Assembly: GCA_009760855.2 (NCBI GenBank)
Contig: WPIO01000450.1
Location: 1 to 43,218, forward strand
Length of the DNA stretch: 43,218 bases
Origin: Cristatella mucedo
Taxonomy: Eukaryota > Bryozoa > Phylactolaemata > Cristatellidae
Direction of reading: 5' to 3'
The translations under genes were made by a program, and so were the position numbers. The notes beneath the pieces were generated by a model. It searched no databases. It was given only the letters and a program-made list of their open reading frames with translations, and was not told the DNA's origin. This document shows positions 31,977 to 43,218 of the stretch, piece after piece (within the stretch, counting starts at the first letter, position 1; every line of letters starts with the position of its first letter).

Positions 31977-32965
31977 ATCGACAAGGTTTAATTGAACCTG
32001 AATAACTTACGGCTTGATAACAATCTATCTCATAAGTCTAACTGAAGGACGAGTAGGTTCTACAGCCATTTCATGAAATGTTCAACACGTTACGGGCCGT
32101 GTCGTTACCGGATACACTCTAACAAACCAAGGTCACTAACACGAATATCTTATTTTTATATGCTGCATGCCTGCGTTCTGTGACTGATTTTTTCAATTCA
32201 CTCCATCTGCTAATTCTCCTATAGCAACTTCAGGTGAACCTCTTTAGCCTAGCTAACAACTAGCGATTAAGACCTAAATTGCCGCAGCCTGAGAATCCTC
32301 CTTGCCTGCATGTATTTAAAAAATAAGCTTGTTGATTCATTAATGTTTTTGATCCTGCGTTTACTTTTCCCATTTGTTTACCTGCCTCCGACGAGAAAGT
32401 TTTGAGTGACAGCTACGGCCAGTTATTTAAACAGAACCACAAATCAGAGCTTGCCTAGTCTCGTGCACCAGTTCACTCATTCCTAGATAGTGCTTGTGTG
32501 GCAGTTTTTGAATTATTGCGGAGGTATATTTGTCCTGTGAATGCACCAGTGAGTTAGAGACCAGGCGTATTTCGGTGGTTTTGATTTGGCAAAGAAGCCA
32601 GGGTTTTATCGGGTAAAGGAAGCAGTAGCAGTATTTTTTAAACTTCTTCGAGCACAAATGTTATTTGGCAAGGAATGGTAAGGAATTATTCAATGCAGCC
32701 TCGAATGGGCTGCCAAATAGTCGGCCGGCTTATCAGTAAATGTGCCAATGAAATATGAGTACATTTCCATGAATGTTGTGCTCTGCTTCATCCTCTTTTC
32801 CTTCCGTTGACCTTTCTTGAGAATAAGTTAAGTACCTACCTGATGTCTACCCTTCAATAGACAGCTTGGCTCCTGAATGCCAAATAGAAATACCCGGAGC
32901 CGATTCGCCATCACTGTCAAGTTTAAGTCGGTCCGATGGGGCAGGTCCTGGGTTTTTCCTAGCCC
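31977..32965 (+). repeat. Long direct repeat, right copy (about 1 kb)
   Basis: Partner of 29680-30690, offset about 2.3 kb. It ends just before a long (CT)n tract. Confidence 0.8.
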
Positions 32966-32991
32966 TGTTTGACCTATTTTGCTAATTCTCT

Positions 32992-32993
<2 letters not shown>

Positions 32994-33053
<60 letters not shown>
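32994..33053 (+). repeat. (CT)n microsatellite
   Basis: A C run followed by about 27 CT units. The open frames over it on both strands (Ser-Leu and Arg-Glu repeats) are artefacts of the repeat. Confidence 0.95.
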
Positions 33054-33056
<3 letters not shown>

Positions 33057-33429
33057 CGCGTCGTTTTCATGCAGCCAATCGTCAATCGCCTTAGTGTTGT
33101 GGATTTAACTTCCATAATGATAATTCTGCCAAAGATCCTAAAGGCTGTCATCACAGGTTTCAGTAAAATGTAGACCCATATCTCTTAAATCTTGATTTCA
33201 CTGTGATTCTTAATTCGCATATGCACCAGTCCTGACTATTACAGTTTCGATATTAATTATGATTATAGGATTACTAGTGATCACCGTAATAAAAGGCTTG
33301 TTTTTCTAAAGTGCCCTCCATGAACCCAATCCATATCTAGGTTCCTTCCCAATGCGGTAAAGGAGGCATGGTAAACAGTTTACTAGTTGCATGTCCAATG
33401 CAAACGAGGGTAACGTTTTTGTTAGTAAC

Positions 33430-33510
33430 ACTAACCATTTTAATGTTAACATATGGTTGAGTGTTATCGTGCACAGTGTCAGCATGAATCAGCACACAAA
33501 GCAACAACCT
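33430..33510 (-). repeat. LINE 3' UTR fragment, minus strand
   Basis: The minus strand contains 'catgctgacactgtgcacgataacactcaaccatat', resembling 16228-16260 of the LINE 3' end. The rest of 33054-34000 shows nothing that I can name. Confidence 0.4.
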
Positions 33511-34169
33511 CGAGGACCCACAAAATGCTCAATACACAAATATACCCTTTGTGGTTTTAGTTTGCTTTAAAATATGTTCAAGTCAGGGGATTTCGTGACG
33601 TCCTTCGGGGGTAAGTTAAGTTCCCTGTAGGCATGCAAACTAAATTAGTGATACCCTAAGGATTCTAGGTTGATGAAATAATTAGATACCTGCTAAGACG
33701 CACCAAAGCGGTCGATTGAGTACCCGACTAAGCAGGTGATTAGTTGAATTAGGTTAGCTGAAGCTAGAGAATGAAAAGACCTAAAATGTAGTGACTGATT
33801 ATGTAAGCCAAGACCCTGCTTGATTGGCAGCTCGTGCAGGTCGAGAGAAGTAGTGTGATGGGGCATCAAAGAAGCTTAAGAAAAACAAATCAAGCTGCAG
33901 ATTTGTGCAGCAACTGATAGTGCCTGATTGGACAGTACATTAGAAACTCAAACATGGAGTTAGCAAACTGGAAACAGGATGTCACGAATACATGCTGCAA
34001 TTGTGAAGTACTCTTCCTATTTAACAGAACCTGAATGTTAGTAACATCACGAAGTACGACTTCAGGAAAGTAAGAAGAGCTGACTGTGTGAGCTGAGATA
34101 GTAAAGTAGAGAACGATAATTTTGAACTGGACAACTATTTCGTGTGTTTATGCTATATGAAATGTGCAG

Positions 34170-34530
34170 GCAGAGCCAACTTTAAGCAGTAACCACTTCA
34201 CTTTCAGAGTCTGATTTGGTTTGCTATTAACTAGTAAATTGGTTCTATCATTATTTATTTGACAGAGGCTGCTGCCATCCATACGTGGATTTAATCAAAC
34301 CGGCAGTAAGGAAAGTGACAGCTGGACGGCTGAAAGGGATGTAAGCAAAGGCTTAACGAAATGTCTTCCAAATACAATTGAAAGCGAAAGTTGCATTCGG
34401 CAATCACAATATCTAGAGAGAGAGGGAGAGAGAGGGAGAGCGATGGAGAAAGGGAGAGAGAGAATTTCTAAACTGTAAAAGGAGCTGACAAAAGAAGCTG
34501 AGATCCTTGAGGAACTCGGTACTTCAGTAT
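34170..34530 (-). mobile_element. LINE reverse transcriptase fragment, heavily decayed
   Basis: Parallel to 35236-35570: 'ggcagagcca', 'ctagtaa.ttggtt', 'gctgccatcc' and the V-P-Q-G-S box counterpart (V-P-x-S-S/R-V-P-Q-G-S at about 34505-34520) occur in the same order. A GAGAGAGGGAGAG purine tract (34412-34462) has expanded inside it. Another related scrap may lie at 34835-34915 ('ggcagagtccatttttgg'). Confidence 0.55.
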
Positions 34531-35109
34531 TTTTTTTATTAGCTCGAAGAGCCTTATTGCACATTCAGGTAGATGAGCCTAGCTGTAGAGTTACTGAATT
34601 GGAGACACGATTTCTGAAATGCCAAAACCAAATATATGCAGGATCAGTTCCTAAGAAAGCCAGATTTTCAGCATTTTGATGTAGATGAAAGTCGGAAGAC
34701 GTGACTTTGGAGGTGATGTGCTCGTTCAATGTAATCAAATTAAGGTAAAGGATACCACAATTTGGTACAGATGAAACCAAGGGTTTTACCTGAAAGAAGT
34801 CTCGTAAGAGCCCCTGACCTATAGATAGGTTGGCAGAGTCCATTTTTGGCATTTGTCTTAGCTGAAAGCTAGGCAATGAGGCACAGGCCGATGGAGCTGA
34901 TCTCACGGTCAATCATTATAAATTGTGTGCTTAAAATATAGCAAGACACTTAGTAAGTAGGCTTACTGTATGGCGATTTGGCTTATGGAGACCTATACTA
35001 AACTTACACACATAAAACCAAAGACTCTTGACGGCTCTACAGAGGTGAATAGCCAAGGTTGGGCGGGTCATGTAATCTTATCAGTCGTGTGCTAGCTACT
35101 TTCTGGTTT

Positions 35110-35745
35110 TCTCCTGGTCTGTGTTATGTAGCTGAAAGTAGGCAGAGTTGACTGTAGAGCTGATGTGGCCGTCTAACGAGAAGTCACTTTGGAACATGGC
35201 ACCTGGCTTTTGAGCTGATTCAACTGAAGATATGCTGGCAGAGCCAATTTTGAGAGTCATCCATTATAATTTCTTTATCACACTTGGTTTTCCCATCGCT
35301 AGTAAGTTAGTTTTATTATCGTTTAGTTTTAGAAAATTCGCTGCCATCCGTGTGGGGTAGCCATGAATATATGCAACAAATGAGTTGAGAGAATTCAAGG
35401 TGCTTGAAGGCTGTGAGGAATCAAAGCAACGGTACAACTGAGTGTCATTCGAATAAAAGTGAAAGCCTAGATTGTGCTTGGCAATCGCATCAGCAAGAGG
35501 GAGAGTATAAACCGTGAAAATAACCGGACCTAGCTCAGAGCCCTGAGGTACTTCATATTTCAGAGGTACCTCAGATTATTGTTCATTCACGTCAATGCTT
35601 TGGAGTATCCCACTAAGATACGATCTGAACCGTTGTAGAGCTATGCTAGTGATGCCCAGGCGAAATGAGAAGCGGTCTACAAGAACTTTGTGATCGATAG
35701 TATCAAAGGCTGCCTAAAGGTCGAGTAAAACAATGCCCCTGTATG
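35110..35745 (-). mobile_element. LINE reverse transcriptase fragment (CR1/L2/Rex1-like)
   Basis: Minus-strand order: L-L-D-L-(stop)-A-A-F-D-T-I-D-H (35690-35740), S-Y-L-S-G (about 35610), E-V-P-Q-G-S-E-L-G-P-V-I-F-T-V-Y (35500-35555), F-H-F-Y-S-N-D-T-Q-L-Y, the catalytic box with Tyr-Ala-Asp-Asp changed to Tyr-Ser-Asn-Asp (35435-35470), A-A-N-F-L-K-L-N-D-N-K-T (about 35310-35345), I-G-S-A-S-I-S (about 35240) and D-G-H-I-S-S-T-V-N-S-A-Y-F (about 35130-35170). In-frame TAG and TAA interrupt it, and one catalytic Asp is Asn, so it is inactive. Confidence 0.85.
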
Positions 35746-35990
35746 CCATTGTCATTTTAGACAGTACATCTACTGACCCACATAACCTTTAATATTATAT
35801 CATCAAATTTTTTTGCAAAGGTGTTCTCTCTGTTACCTAACACAACTCCAGTACAAAATTGTTAACTAAGCCAATTGTTGACACTGGACTTGGCTGCGAC
35901 CTCCTGAAATGTTTTACGAAGTAGCTGCCTAAGTCATTTCAGGATAGATGCATACTGCTCCATATGAAAAATCAAAATGATAACAGCAAT

Positions 35991-36057
35991 AATATGTTTA
36001 ATAAAGCGCTCTGAGAGAACTAAATCTCTTTCTAATGGCTTTACATTCGCTGCAAAG
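35991..36057 (-). repeat. LINE 3' tail copy, minus strand
   Basis: 'aataaagcgctctgagagaactaaatctctttctaatggctttacattcgctgcaaagg' matches the tail at 14981-15044; the (ATT)n part is reduced. Confidence 0.65.
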
Positions 36058-39000
36058 GAAGCACGATCTAAAGGTAAGCGTTAGCATCTCATTGCATTCG
36101 CCTAATAACATGACATTGATATAAGTTGTATAATTTTTCCTAGCATTCATATTACTAAGCCCCAACTATAGCACTCTACGTAGGTCAAGAATATGTTTAA
36201 ACATTGCTGGTTAGAGCAGGCAAAGCTTCAGCACCTATGAACACACGAAGAACCTAGTGGACCTAGCAATTTATTTGAGAGGCAGGTATATTATTTTTCT
36301 GGTTAACTGTTGTTTTAATAGCAGTTATTCTGGAGCAATTAAAAAAACTTATAAGTGCTAAATGTGAGTCAGATAAATATTTAGAGATCGTACGTTTTTT
36401 CAAGCAGAAATCTTTCAGCCTGCACCGGTTAGCTTGGCAGGAGTACTACTTAACAACATCGACACATAGATATCGAACGCCTCTGTTAAGCGTCCTAAGA
36501 CAGCCTAATCTCAACGTAAATCTAACATAAATCTCAACGTAAATCTACAATCTCTATGCAATCTAACCGTAGTTGGATACTTGCTTGGATGCTGCATACG
36601 ATTGGTCGTTGGTACAGTCTCGTCTAAGTCTTGGCTTGGAAGTCTGACATCTCTCCATTTACAATCTCAAACATTGCTCCGAACTAAGACTAGACTGTCC
36701 ATGCATTAACAAATATTACATGGCAGAATTAGGACTTCCATTATAATCGTGGCTTTGTGGTACTAAAAGCGGAATTGATATTAGCGTTATTAATAAAAAT
36801 TAATATGAATATATGAGATTTTGTAGCCCCCTGAGTGAATATATTCTTTTTCAAATCTTTGTACGGGCATTCGAAAGGAAGCATTATCAAAGAGTAAAAT
36901 GATCAAGTGGTTCGTCAACAACTCATCTCTGTCAACAAGTATAACATGTTTGGAGCTCAAGATCACTGTGATAACTGCTTTAATGTAGTTATTCATGGAA
37001 TTCTCGCATTCTCCACATCTCGCAGTTAAAATTGAAGAGCGTTTATTGTTTTGTAAATACTTGCCAGAGTGCTGCCGTTTCTCATTTATCTTCCAATGTG
37101 GTACTAGATGCACCTTCTTCTTTCAGGGTTGGCGACTAAATTTCCATCGTGCTGTGGGGACTCAAACCAAAGCAGGAGTGAGTGCACATTTTCGCTGTTC
37201 ATTAGAAAACTCTTAGCTGCCACTCTGCATGTCCACATGTAACCGTTGCAGTGAATCGCCCAATTTAGTGACCAGAAGACTAACTCAATCTCCTCAGCTC
37301 TTCTGACTATGCATAGTGAATATAAGCCATTAGGGCATGCTTCATCGTGCTCTCAGTTGCCTCGCACTTGCTTTAGATCTTTGTTTAGGCAGCTGTGGCT
37401 ACGTGTTCCAATGATGGCAATTGTGTGCTTTGATGTTTACTTGCAGACTTAACAAGATACTTCGCAATTAGGTATGACCATGCCTTTTGATGTTGCTTTA
37501 CTACAGGTGGGCCTTTTTGTTGATACGTAGATAATGGCCGATAACATAATACGAAAAAACTCCGCATCAAACATACAGGTAAGCTAGGGCAAATCATAGA
37601 TCACAGTCCTGTGTACCATGTGGAACTTGCTTAGTTCGGAGCACAGAGATTTACTGCAGGTTTAATGATTTTAAATACCCAATAACTTCATCTTTGAGCA
37701 AGTATGGTGCCTTGATTGGCTGCCCATTAGCCCTAGCAGTTGGTCATCGCTTGGGAGAGATGCATCAGTGACTCGCGCAAAGCTGTTATGTAGTACTAAG
37801 TTACTGGCAGAGTGGCAGCTCATCTTGTGCCCAAGAAATATGATAAATTTGAAGTCTACACCAAAAAGCTCAAAAAGATTTGACCAGGTTAGAGAAGCAA
37901 GCTTTTGATTAATCAGGCAAAATCTATAAGCCATCAACATTACAGCAAAGTGTGATTGCAAATTCAAGGCAGCATGCTAAAACACACAGCTCAGTGTGTA
38001 AATCGATAAACATTGTTGATCTGCACACTTTTGGCGATCCATTCCTATGACCTTCACCTGATATCAATTCAGGCTGTTTCTCTGTTTTCTTTTAGATCAA
38101 TCGTTGTGAATAAAAATTCTGTATTGCAGCTTATTCATAGCTAAATGGCTCAGCATTAGCGGATGTCAAAGTTACAAAATCAAGCCTAGGAAAAATAGTT
38201 TAGGAGCTCAGCTCCCTAACCAACATTCAGTATGCTGTTTACTGAGATTTCACTAAAAGCCAAGTCTGACATTTATAAGAACAGTTGTTATCAAGTATTT
38301 TCCAGTCTCTGCAGATCCGGCTTTTCTTTGCCCGTGTCTTTGACTAGTGAAAAAGTAAAGGTTGTTGAAGTGTCCGTATCGTGCCCAAAACGATCTATGC
38401 ATAAGTTAACCTTAATTGATTTATTGTATATTCTTGCGTATGCACGTTAGTCCCCAGCTTTCGCCTGAAAGATCTGCAATTTTTGATAATATGCTGTCTT
38501 TCGTATCATTGTCAAGTGGAATTTTGGTAAACTTTACCCATTTTGTTCGAACTGTTACCATGCGGCGAAAATCTTGAGCTGTCATCCTTTTTCTGTTCGA
38601 AATATCTTCTCTTACTCTCAATCACTATCGTAGGCTTCACCATTTCTGTTTACAAATCAAAGTTCTGCAAGCCACTATGGCCCCTCAGGATTTACGATGC
38701 GCCTGATTGTTTTGAATCAAAAGTTTAGCAGCCTCTTCATCTTAGCACGATCAGTGAGCTAGTCATCAATTGCCCCGTGATTAGCTTAAAACGCAGTGCA
38801 TGCCAAAATTTGCAAGTACAGACCGATCACAGAGTCATACCATAGTTACAAACACAATGGGAAGCTGTTCCTTAAGTAATAGTTGCCCTACATGCCTTGT
38901 CTGACTCTAAAAACGGTACAAATATTACCTAACAAGACAGATTTGCTTATCTAGCTTATTCACACAGACAAGAGTAAGACAGATCTAGCATATTCCCAGT

Positions 39001-39199
39001 CACCAGGACCCAGTATAGGCAACTCCTTGTTTTGCAGGCTGAAATATATTTCTCAGCATAGAGGAAACAACAGTAATACGTTAGCATTGCATATTCTGAG
39101 CTCTGAATGTGTTTCCAGCCAGTTAACAGTGTCTCTAAAAAAAGTGCCATCAATTTGTCAGCAACGGCAAGCACAAAGTTGTTAGGCATTATACGGTTA
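36058..39199. other. Long stretch without a supported gene
   Basis: About 3.1 kb. Open frames up to 107 codons (36790-37113 -, 37671-37967 -) show no domain, and none has splice borders fitting the receptor's phase. A 66-codon minus frame at 38421-38621 has protein-like composition (basic start, then a helix) but no family was recognised. Intracellular receptor exons could hide here unseen. Confidence 0.35.
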
Positions 39200-39780
39200 G
39201 AGGTAAATGAGAAAGCAACATCACATAATTAATAGTAGCATGCAAAATAGAAACAAGATTAATGCGACTACAGGTGACAAGAACGGTGTCAGCATGTAAA
39301 ATATTGCTAGAGCTAGCTTGCATAGTAGCAGCTCCAATAAGCATAAATATGCAGAGTTTCCAGGCTGCATTGAATGCTGTAAGGAACAAGTTAATTTAAA
39401 AGTTCTCGTTTAAATGTCGTCCAGTCAGGGAATGTCACGAAGTCAGCCGGGAGTTAGCTAGTAAATTTGAAAATTGAAGAGCTAAAACGAAACACTCACA
39501 AAATACAGGGCGCTTCGTCTGAGGTATTGCTGAACTATGTGAAGCCTTAAACCTCATATGATTCTGACCATTCCTGCTGAGCCTCTCCCACTCTCCACAA
39601 ATCTTCTACAAGTATTCCAGCTATCCGATCCGGTACTTTAGTTTAGGTACAGGCATTAGGTCTAAGTTACTATGCTGAGTTTGTATCGTGGGGGGAGGGA
39701 ATAGTTGCCATCGCATGAGGTGACTACTATGGTTCGTCAACGAGACAGCATGCATTTCGTATCGTTTTGAATTGATAAAT
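39200..39780 (-). repeat. Direct repeat pair B, left copy
   Basis: It matches 41630-42205 in the same orientation: 'gtcagcatgtaaaatattgctag...gcttgca...agcagctccaataagcata', and at the far end 'cggcatgcgtttcgtaacgttttga.ttgataaat'. The first part, read on the minus strand, is LINE 3' UTR as at 16228-16300. Strand is given for that LINE part. Confidence 0.65.
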
Positions 39781-40260
39781 GTGTAACGCCGAAGGCTTGG
39801 CGGAGTAGGCTAAGCCTCCTGTCGCATACCTAGCAGCATAACCTACCGCCTAATGCCGTTCGGTGTGCTACTATGTGCAATAAGCTGGCCGCCACTAAAC
39901 GAGCATTTATGGCGCTGACCTGCTTACCACGTCTCCATACTTAGGCTACCAAAGTCAACACTGGGGAACGACCGAAATAGACGGAGCCCGAACCGGAGCC
40001 TAAACCCTGACAGGAGAACTGGGACTCCGTTTCCACCTTGCGGCAGGAATACCCCACAAAAACCACCTCAAGCACTCTTGCCGAGGAAACCCGTCTCCAC
40101 ACTTGGGCGCCCTACGTCTCTAGGGGAAACGGCCCAAATAGACAAAGGAGCTCTTACTCTCTAACCGCACTGGCGCTCCCCTCTGGCTCACTGCTCCAGG
40201 ACAAAGGAGTTCTAGCCCGCTGCTGAACAGCTCTTGCTCGCACTAAAATTAGGCCAAGAC
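39781..40260 (+). repeat. GC-rich insert with a 162-bp-spaced internal duplication
   Basis: Composition turns GC-rich exactly where repeat pair B ends. Inside, 'cgtctcca(t/c)actt(a/g)ggc' at 39930 and 40092 begins two related units; each continues with a 'ggggaa..g.ccaaatagac' block ('ggggaacgaccgaaatagac' and 'ggggaaacggcccaaatagac'). The frame 40038-40226 across it has no domain. Confidence 0.6.
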
Positions 40261-40639
40261 CAGCAATGTGCTACAAATGAAAATCCTCTTGAATGTGAAC
40301 TTCTGTAGGGGCTAAACAGGCCCTAAAATACATGCAGCGGTTTGTTTGATTTTCATCGCAGGTTTTATGCCTCCAGGCTCTCACAAGCTGCTATTTGATT
40401 GTGACTAATGCAAAGAGTAAAGGCAATAAGCCGGAACTAGCTGTTTCTAAAGTATTGCACCAGCTTTCTATCTCACGTAGCCAGTACAATGCAGGAAGTT
40501 CAAGAGGACGACTATGTCCGTGCAGCTGGTAATGAATGTGACCAACTGCATGGCTAGTTTAGAAATCCCAGAGGCTGTATCGTGTCTGTCTTTGGCTGAC
40601 ATAGCTTGAATGGCCACTGGTTGATCAATGGATACCGAG

Positions 40640-41100
40640 TAAAGTCTTTTCGCTCACCTACAAGGCCCACCGAGACTTACGTCGTTTAGATGTAGCTGAA
40701 CTGCTGCACCAGTTTTATTCAGTTCGTGCCAGCAGGTCCAATTTCGACAATAACTTAGCTGTGTCATTTCTTCGCTTAAAGACCGTTGGTGACAGTGCTT
40801 TTGCCATGCAGGTCCTAGACTCTTGAACGAACTCACGTGCAAATTCTCATGCAACTTCATCTTATCTCGTGCGGCCCACTGTGCTACATTCTATACATCA
40901 GTCCGTCCTGTGCTGCTAATTCCATGCAACTCCTACCTCAACTGGTCTTCTCACTCCGGCATTCTTCTACCTGCGTACTTGTCGACTAGGATGAGGTACC
41001 GAATGAAAAGGGATAGCCAATTAGCCCCTGAGAGAGTTTTTCACAGCTGTCCTGCGAAACACCTACATAGTCTTTGTGTGTATTTGTGTATCTCCAGACG
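40640..41100 (+). mobile_element. LINE ORF2 C-terminus and 3' region
   Basis: Plus-strand frames read L-T-Y-K-A-H-R-D-L-R-R-L-D-V-A-E-L-L (about 40655-40705), then S-V-R-A-S-R-S (about 40720), and V-G-D-S-A-F-A-M followed after a shift by G-P-R-L-L-N-E-L (40787-40833). This is the conserved C-terminal thumb/end pattern of CR1/L2-type ORF2 (L-T-Y-K-A..L..L; G-D-R-A-F..P-R-L-W-N-x-L). The following 240 bp is the interspersed block also present at 10.8, 17.4 and 22.8 kb, which ties those copies to this LINE. Confidence 0.65.
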
Positions 41101-41629
41101 GATGAGAGCTGGCAAATTTGTTAGAGAAGCATTACTTCGCTATGTGGCCACGTCTTTTCAATGTTTTTGTGCTGTAGATGATAACAGCCAAAATCTACTT
41201 GATCAGCAGCAGCTACTCCCACCGCCTGCAGGCAAGTACTTAGCAGCTACCGTTTGAGAGGCTGCTCCATTCCTAAAAACATGAATTTCGGTGACGGTAG
41301 AATGTAGTGGCCGTTTCTGATTTAGGTTTTTGGCTTTCTTATTTGTTTACTGGCCACCAAAACTGCATTCGTGAGCTGCAGCTGCAGTACATTTCCTTAG
41401 GCAGCCTCATAAAACAGATCTAGCACATTCGTTCAGAGCAAATCCCAATAGAAGCTGCTTGTGTGACTCGTTGAAATGCGTTCCTAATCACGTAAGTAAA
41501 AGCAGCAATAAATTCATAGGGTGCATTATAATACCAATGATAGTTCTATGCAGTTTTTATTTACTGTAAAGGAAGTGTGATCTTAAGGTAACGTTTAAGG
41601 TAATAAGCACAATGTCATTAGTCAATGTA
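41101..41629. other. Non-coding stretch, no gene seen
   Basis: The frame that ends at 41257 is a continuation of the LINE-derived repeat without domain. Nothing else was recognised. Confidence 0.35.
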
Positions 41630-42205
41630 CGGTCAGAGGTTATCAAGGAAGCTAGATACAATGATTATATGTAACAAACACAATAGACATCGAGCACATT
41701 AGAGTGAAATTGCACGGTGTGGGTATGTAAAATACGGCTAGTGGTGGCTTGCACAGTATTGCCAGCTCCAATGAGCATAGGGAGGGTGAATCCCGAAGAC
41801 TCGTGGATTGTTACGATGAGCAAGTTTATTTCAGCTATTTTTAATTATCATTCGGTTAGAGGATGGCTTGAAGTCAGCCTGACTGAGTTTCTAGCCTTGG
41901 AGGTAGTCGAGCTAAAAAGAGCTCCATCCCAAAGCACAGTGAGATTCGTATAAGGTATACCTTGATGATGTGAATCGTAAAACCCGTTCGATAGCTGCTT
42001 TTTCTTGCTGACTCTCTGCCACTCTATATAAACCTCCTATAATTAATCCGGCTATTGAACCTGGAACCTTAAATTAGTTTCTGGCATTAGCTCAAAGCCA
42101 CCAGGCCGAGTTTGACTCAGCTGAAATGCCAGCCATCGCATCCAACGAGAACTATCTTTCTTCAAAGCGACGGCATGCGTTTCGTAACGTTTTGAGTTGA
42201 TAAAT
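41630..42205 (-). repeat. Direct repeat pair B, right copy
   Basis: Partner of 39200-39780, offset about 2.43 kb. The open frame 41717-41953 lies inside it and is not supported as a gene. Confidence 0.65.
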
Positions 42206-43218
42206 CAGCATCATCGTGGATCTGATCCTACGAGAGTGTTTGGTATGCCTAGAAATCACTTCCCAAGTTTTCCTTGGTTTTCATAGCATGGTGCATTTCA
42301 CAAGGCTTACACAGGAAGCTCTTCACTCAAGGCAGAGGGAAACCGTATAGACAATGGGCACAAGCTAGCTTTTTCTGATAAATCCACCAGCTCGTTAGCA
42401 AAACTATTTTGAGTGACAATCCTGCAGACGAAAAATAACAACACGACAGATCTTTTGATGGACGGGAAAGGATTTGGTTTTAAAAGTTCACTAGTCCAGC
42501 GACTCTTGTATTCGATACCCGAATGCTTATTGACAGCTGCTCAAATTGCCTTTGCTTAGAAATATGTCAGTCGCGTCACATAAGTATTTGTACATCGCCA
42601 TCTCGTAACTAAATCCGGTTGCTAGAACCCTACCGAATTTGTAATAAGCCAGTAAATATTGTCTAATTGAACACCCACAGCTTCTGCACTTATACTCAGG
42701 CTAGAAACCTAGTGGGCCAACGACGAAAGTTCTCTGAGGTTCAGGTTGCACTTGTGTTCAACTTCTATCTCACCGTTAGCTAGGATAGGATGTCGTTCTA
42801 GAGAAAGTGAAAAATGCATACTACCTGCCAGTGAATGCGACAAATTAGTAATTTTTTCTCTCTATGTGAGTGTAGATCGTTAAAAAAAAGAACGAGCTTG
42901 CGCTCGGGGAGGACTTAACTAGTCGATATGTATACCGTGCAACGATTTCTTTTAAGCACCTGAGAGGATTGCCAAATCACTGGCAAGAGATTCACAACTA
43001 ATTGCTAGAGAACCAGAGCGTTATATCCACCGTCTCCCGTGTTTCCCATTTTTTATTCGTTTTGTTTATAGCTCTTAGAGAACTTGACATTTATTAACGT
43101 TTTTCCAGGAGGGACTTGTGCCTCTGATCCCACTTCAAGATCTCTTTAGGGCCAGAATTTGAACTACTGGGCAGAACAGTGTGGCATGCGAGCAAGCTGT
43201 CTAGCCGATCCAGATCCA
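42206..43218. other. Right end of window, no gene seen
   Basis: No frame above 60 codons, no domain and no repeat copy was recognised. Confidence 0.4.

Noticed and set aside
32828-33173. Open frames of Ser-Leu and Arg-Glu repeats on both strands
   Set aside because: They come from the (CT)n microsatellite at 32994-33053; no start context, domain or splice support.
38421-38621. 66-codon minus-strand frame with protein-like composition
   Set aside because: No recognisable family, no splice or start evidence; short frames of this size are expected by chance.

Overview
The window looks like genomic DNA of an invertebrate metazoan, lineage not resolved. Genes are split by long introns with GT..AG borders, and the intergenic and intronic DNA is full of broken LINE copies whose 3' tails end in (ATT)n. 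There are no bacterial operons, tRNAs, rRNAs or CRISPR arrays that I can see.

Host gene (+ strand, about 14.2-29.4 kb, running on past what I can follow). Four exons can be read, and every internal boundary is phase 1: a signal-peptide exon (14184-14295), a TNFR-type cysteine-rich exon (20749-20961), a fibronectin III exon (24840-25127) and a transmembrane exon (29206-29379). Spliced in this order they stay in frame and predict a type I receptor: signal peptide, TNFR cysteine-rich domain, FN3, TM, start of a Ser/Arg-rich cytoplasmic tail. No intracellular signalling domain was found. The locus has a history of duplication: a second, stop-containing copy of the signal-peptide exon lies 131 bp downstream of the first, and a decayed copy of the TNFR exon lies at about 1.53-1.75 kb.

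Viral-type element (about 3.25-10.6 kb). This strongly AT-rich block holds a broken protein-primed family B DNA polymerase (minus strand, 10505 to about 6449) of the Maverick/Polinton/adintovirus kind. Downstream on the same strand is a compact series of small genes of unknown function. On the opposite strand, converging on them, are a tail-fibre-like gene and a second structural-looking gene. No integrase, packaging ATPase or capsid gene was recognised, so this is a fragment. All genes are broken by frameshifts. In-frame stops are overwhelmingly TAA/TAG and several sit where glutamine would fit. That is compatible with UAR=Gln recoding in the donor, but also with ordinary decay; evidence on both sides is given.

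Retroelements. LINE reverse-transcriptase fragments of CR1/L2/Rex1 type lie at 19.56-20.57 kb (-), 35.1-35.75 kb (-) and 34.17-34.53 kb (-). ORF2 C-termini or 3' ends lie at 15.58-16.46 kb (+) and 40.64-41.1 kb (+), and detached 3' tails occur elsewhere. Two pairs of long direct repeats (about 29.68-30.69/31.98-32.97 kb and 39.2-39.78/41.63-42.21 kb) dominate the right third. The remaining stretches show no gene that I can support.
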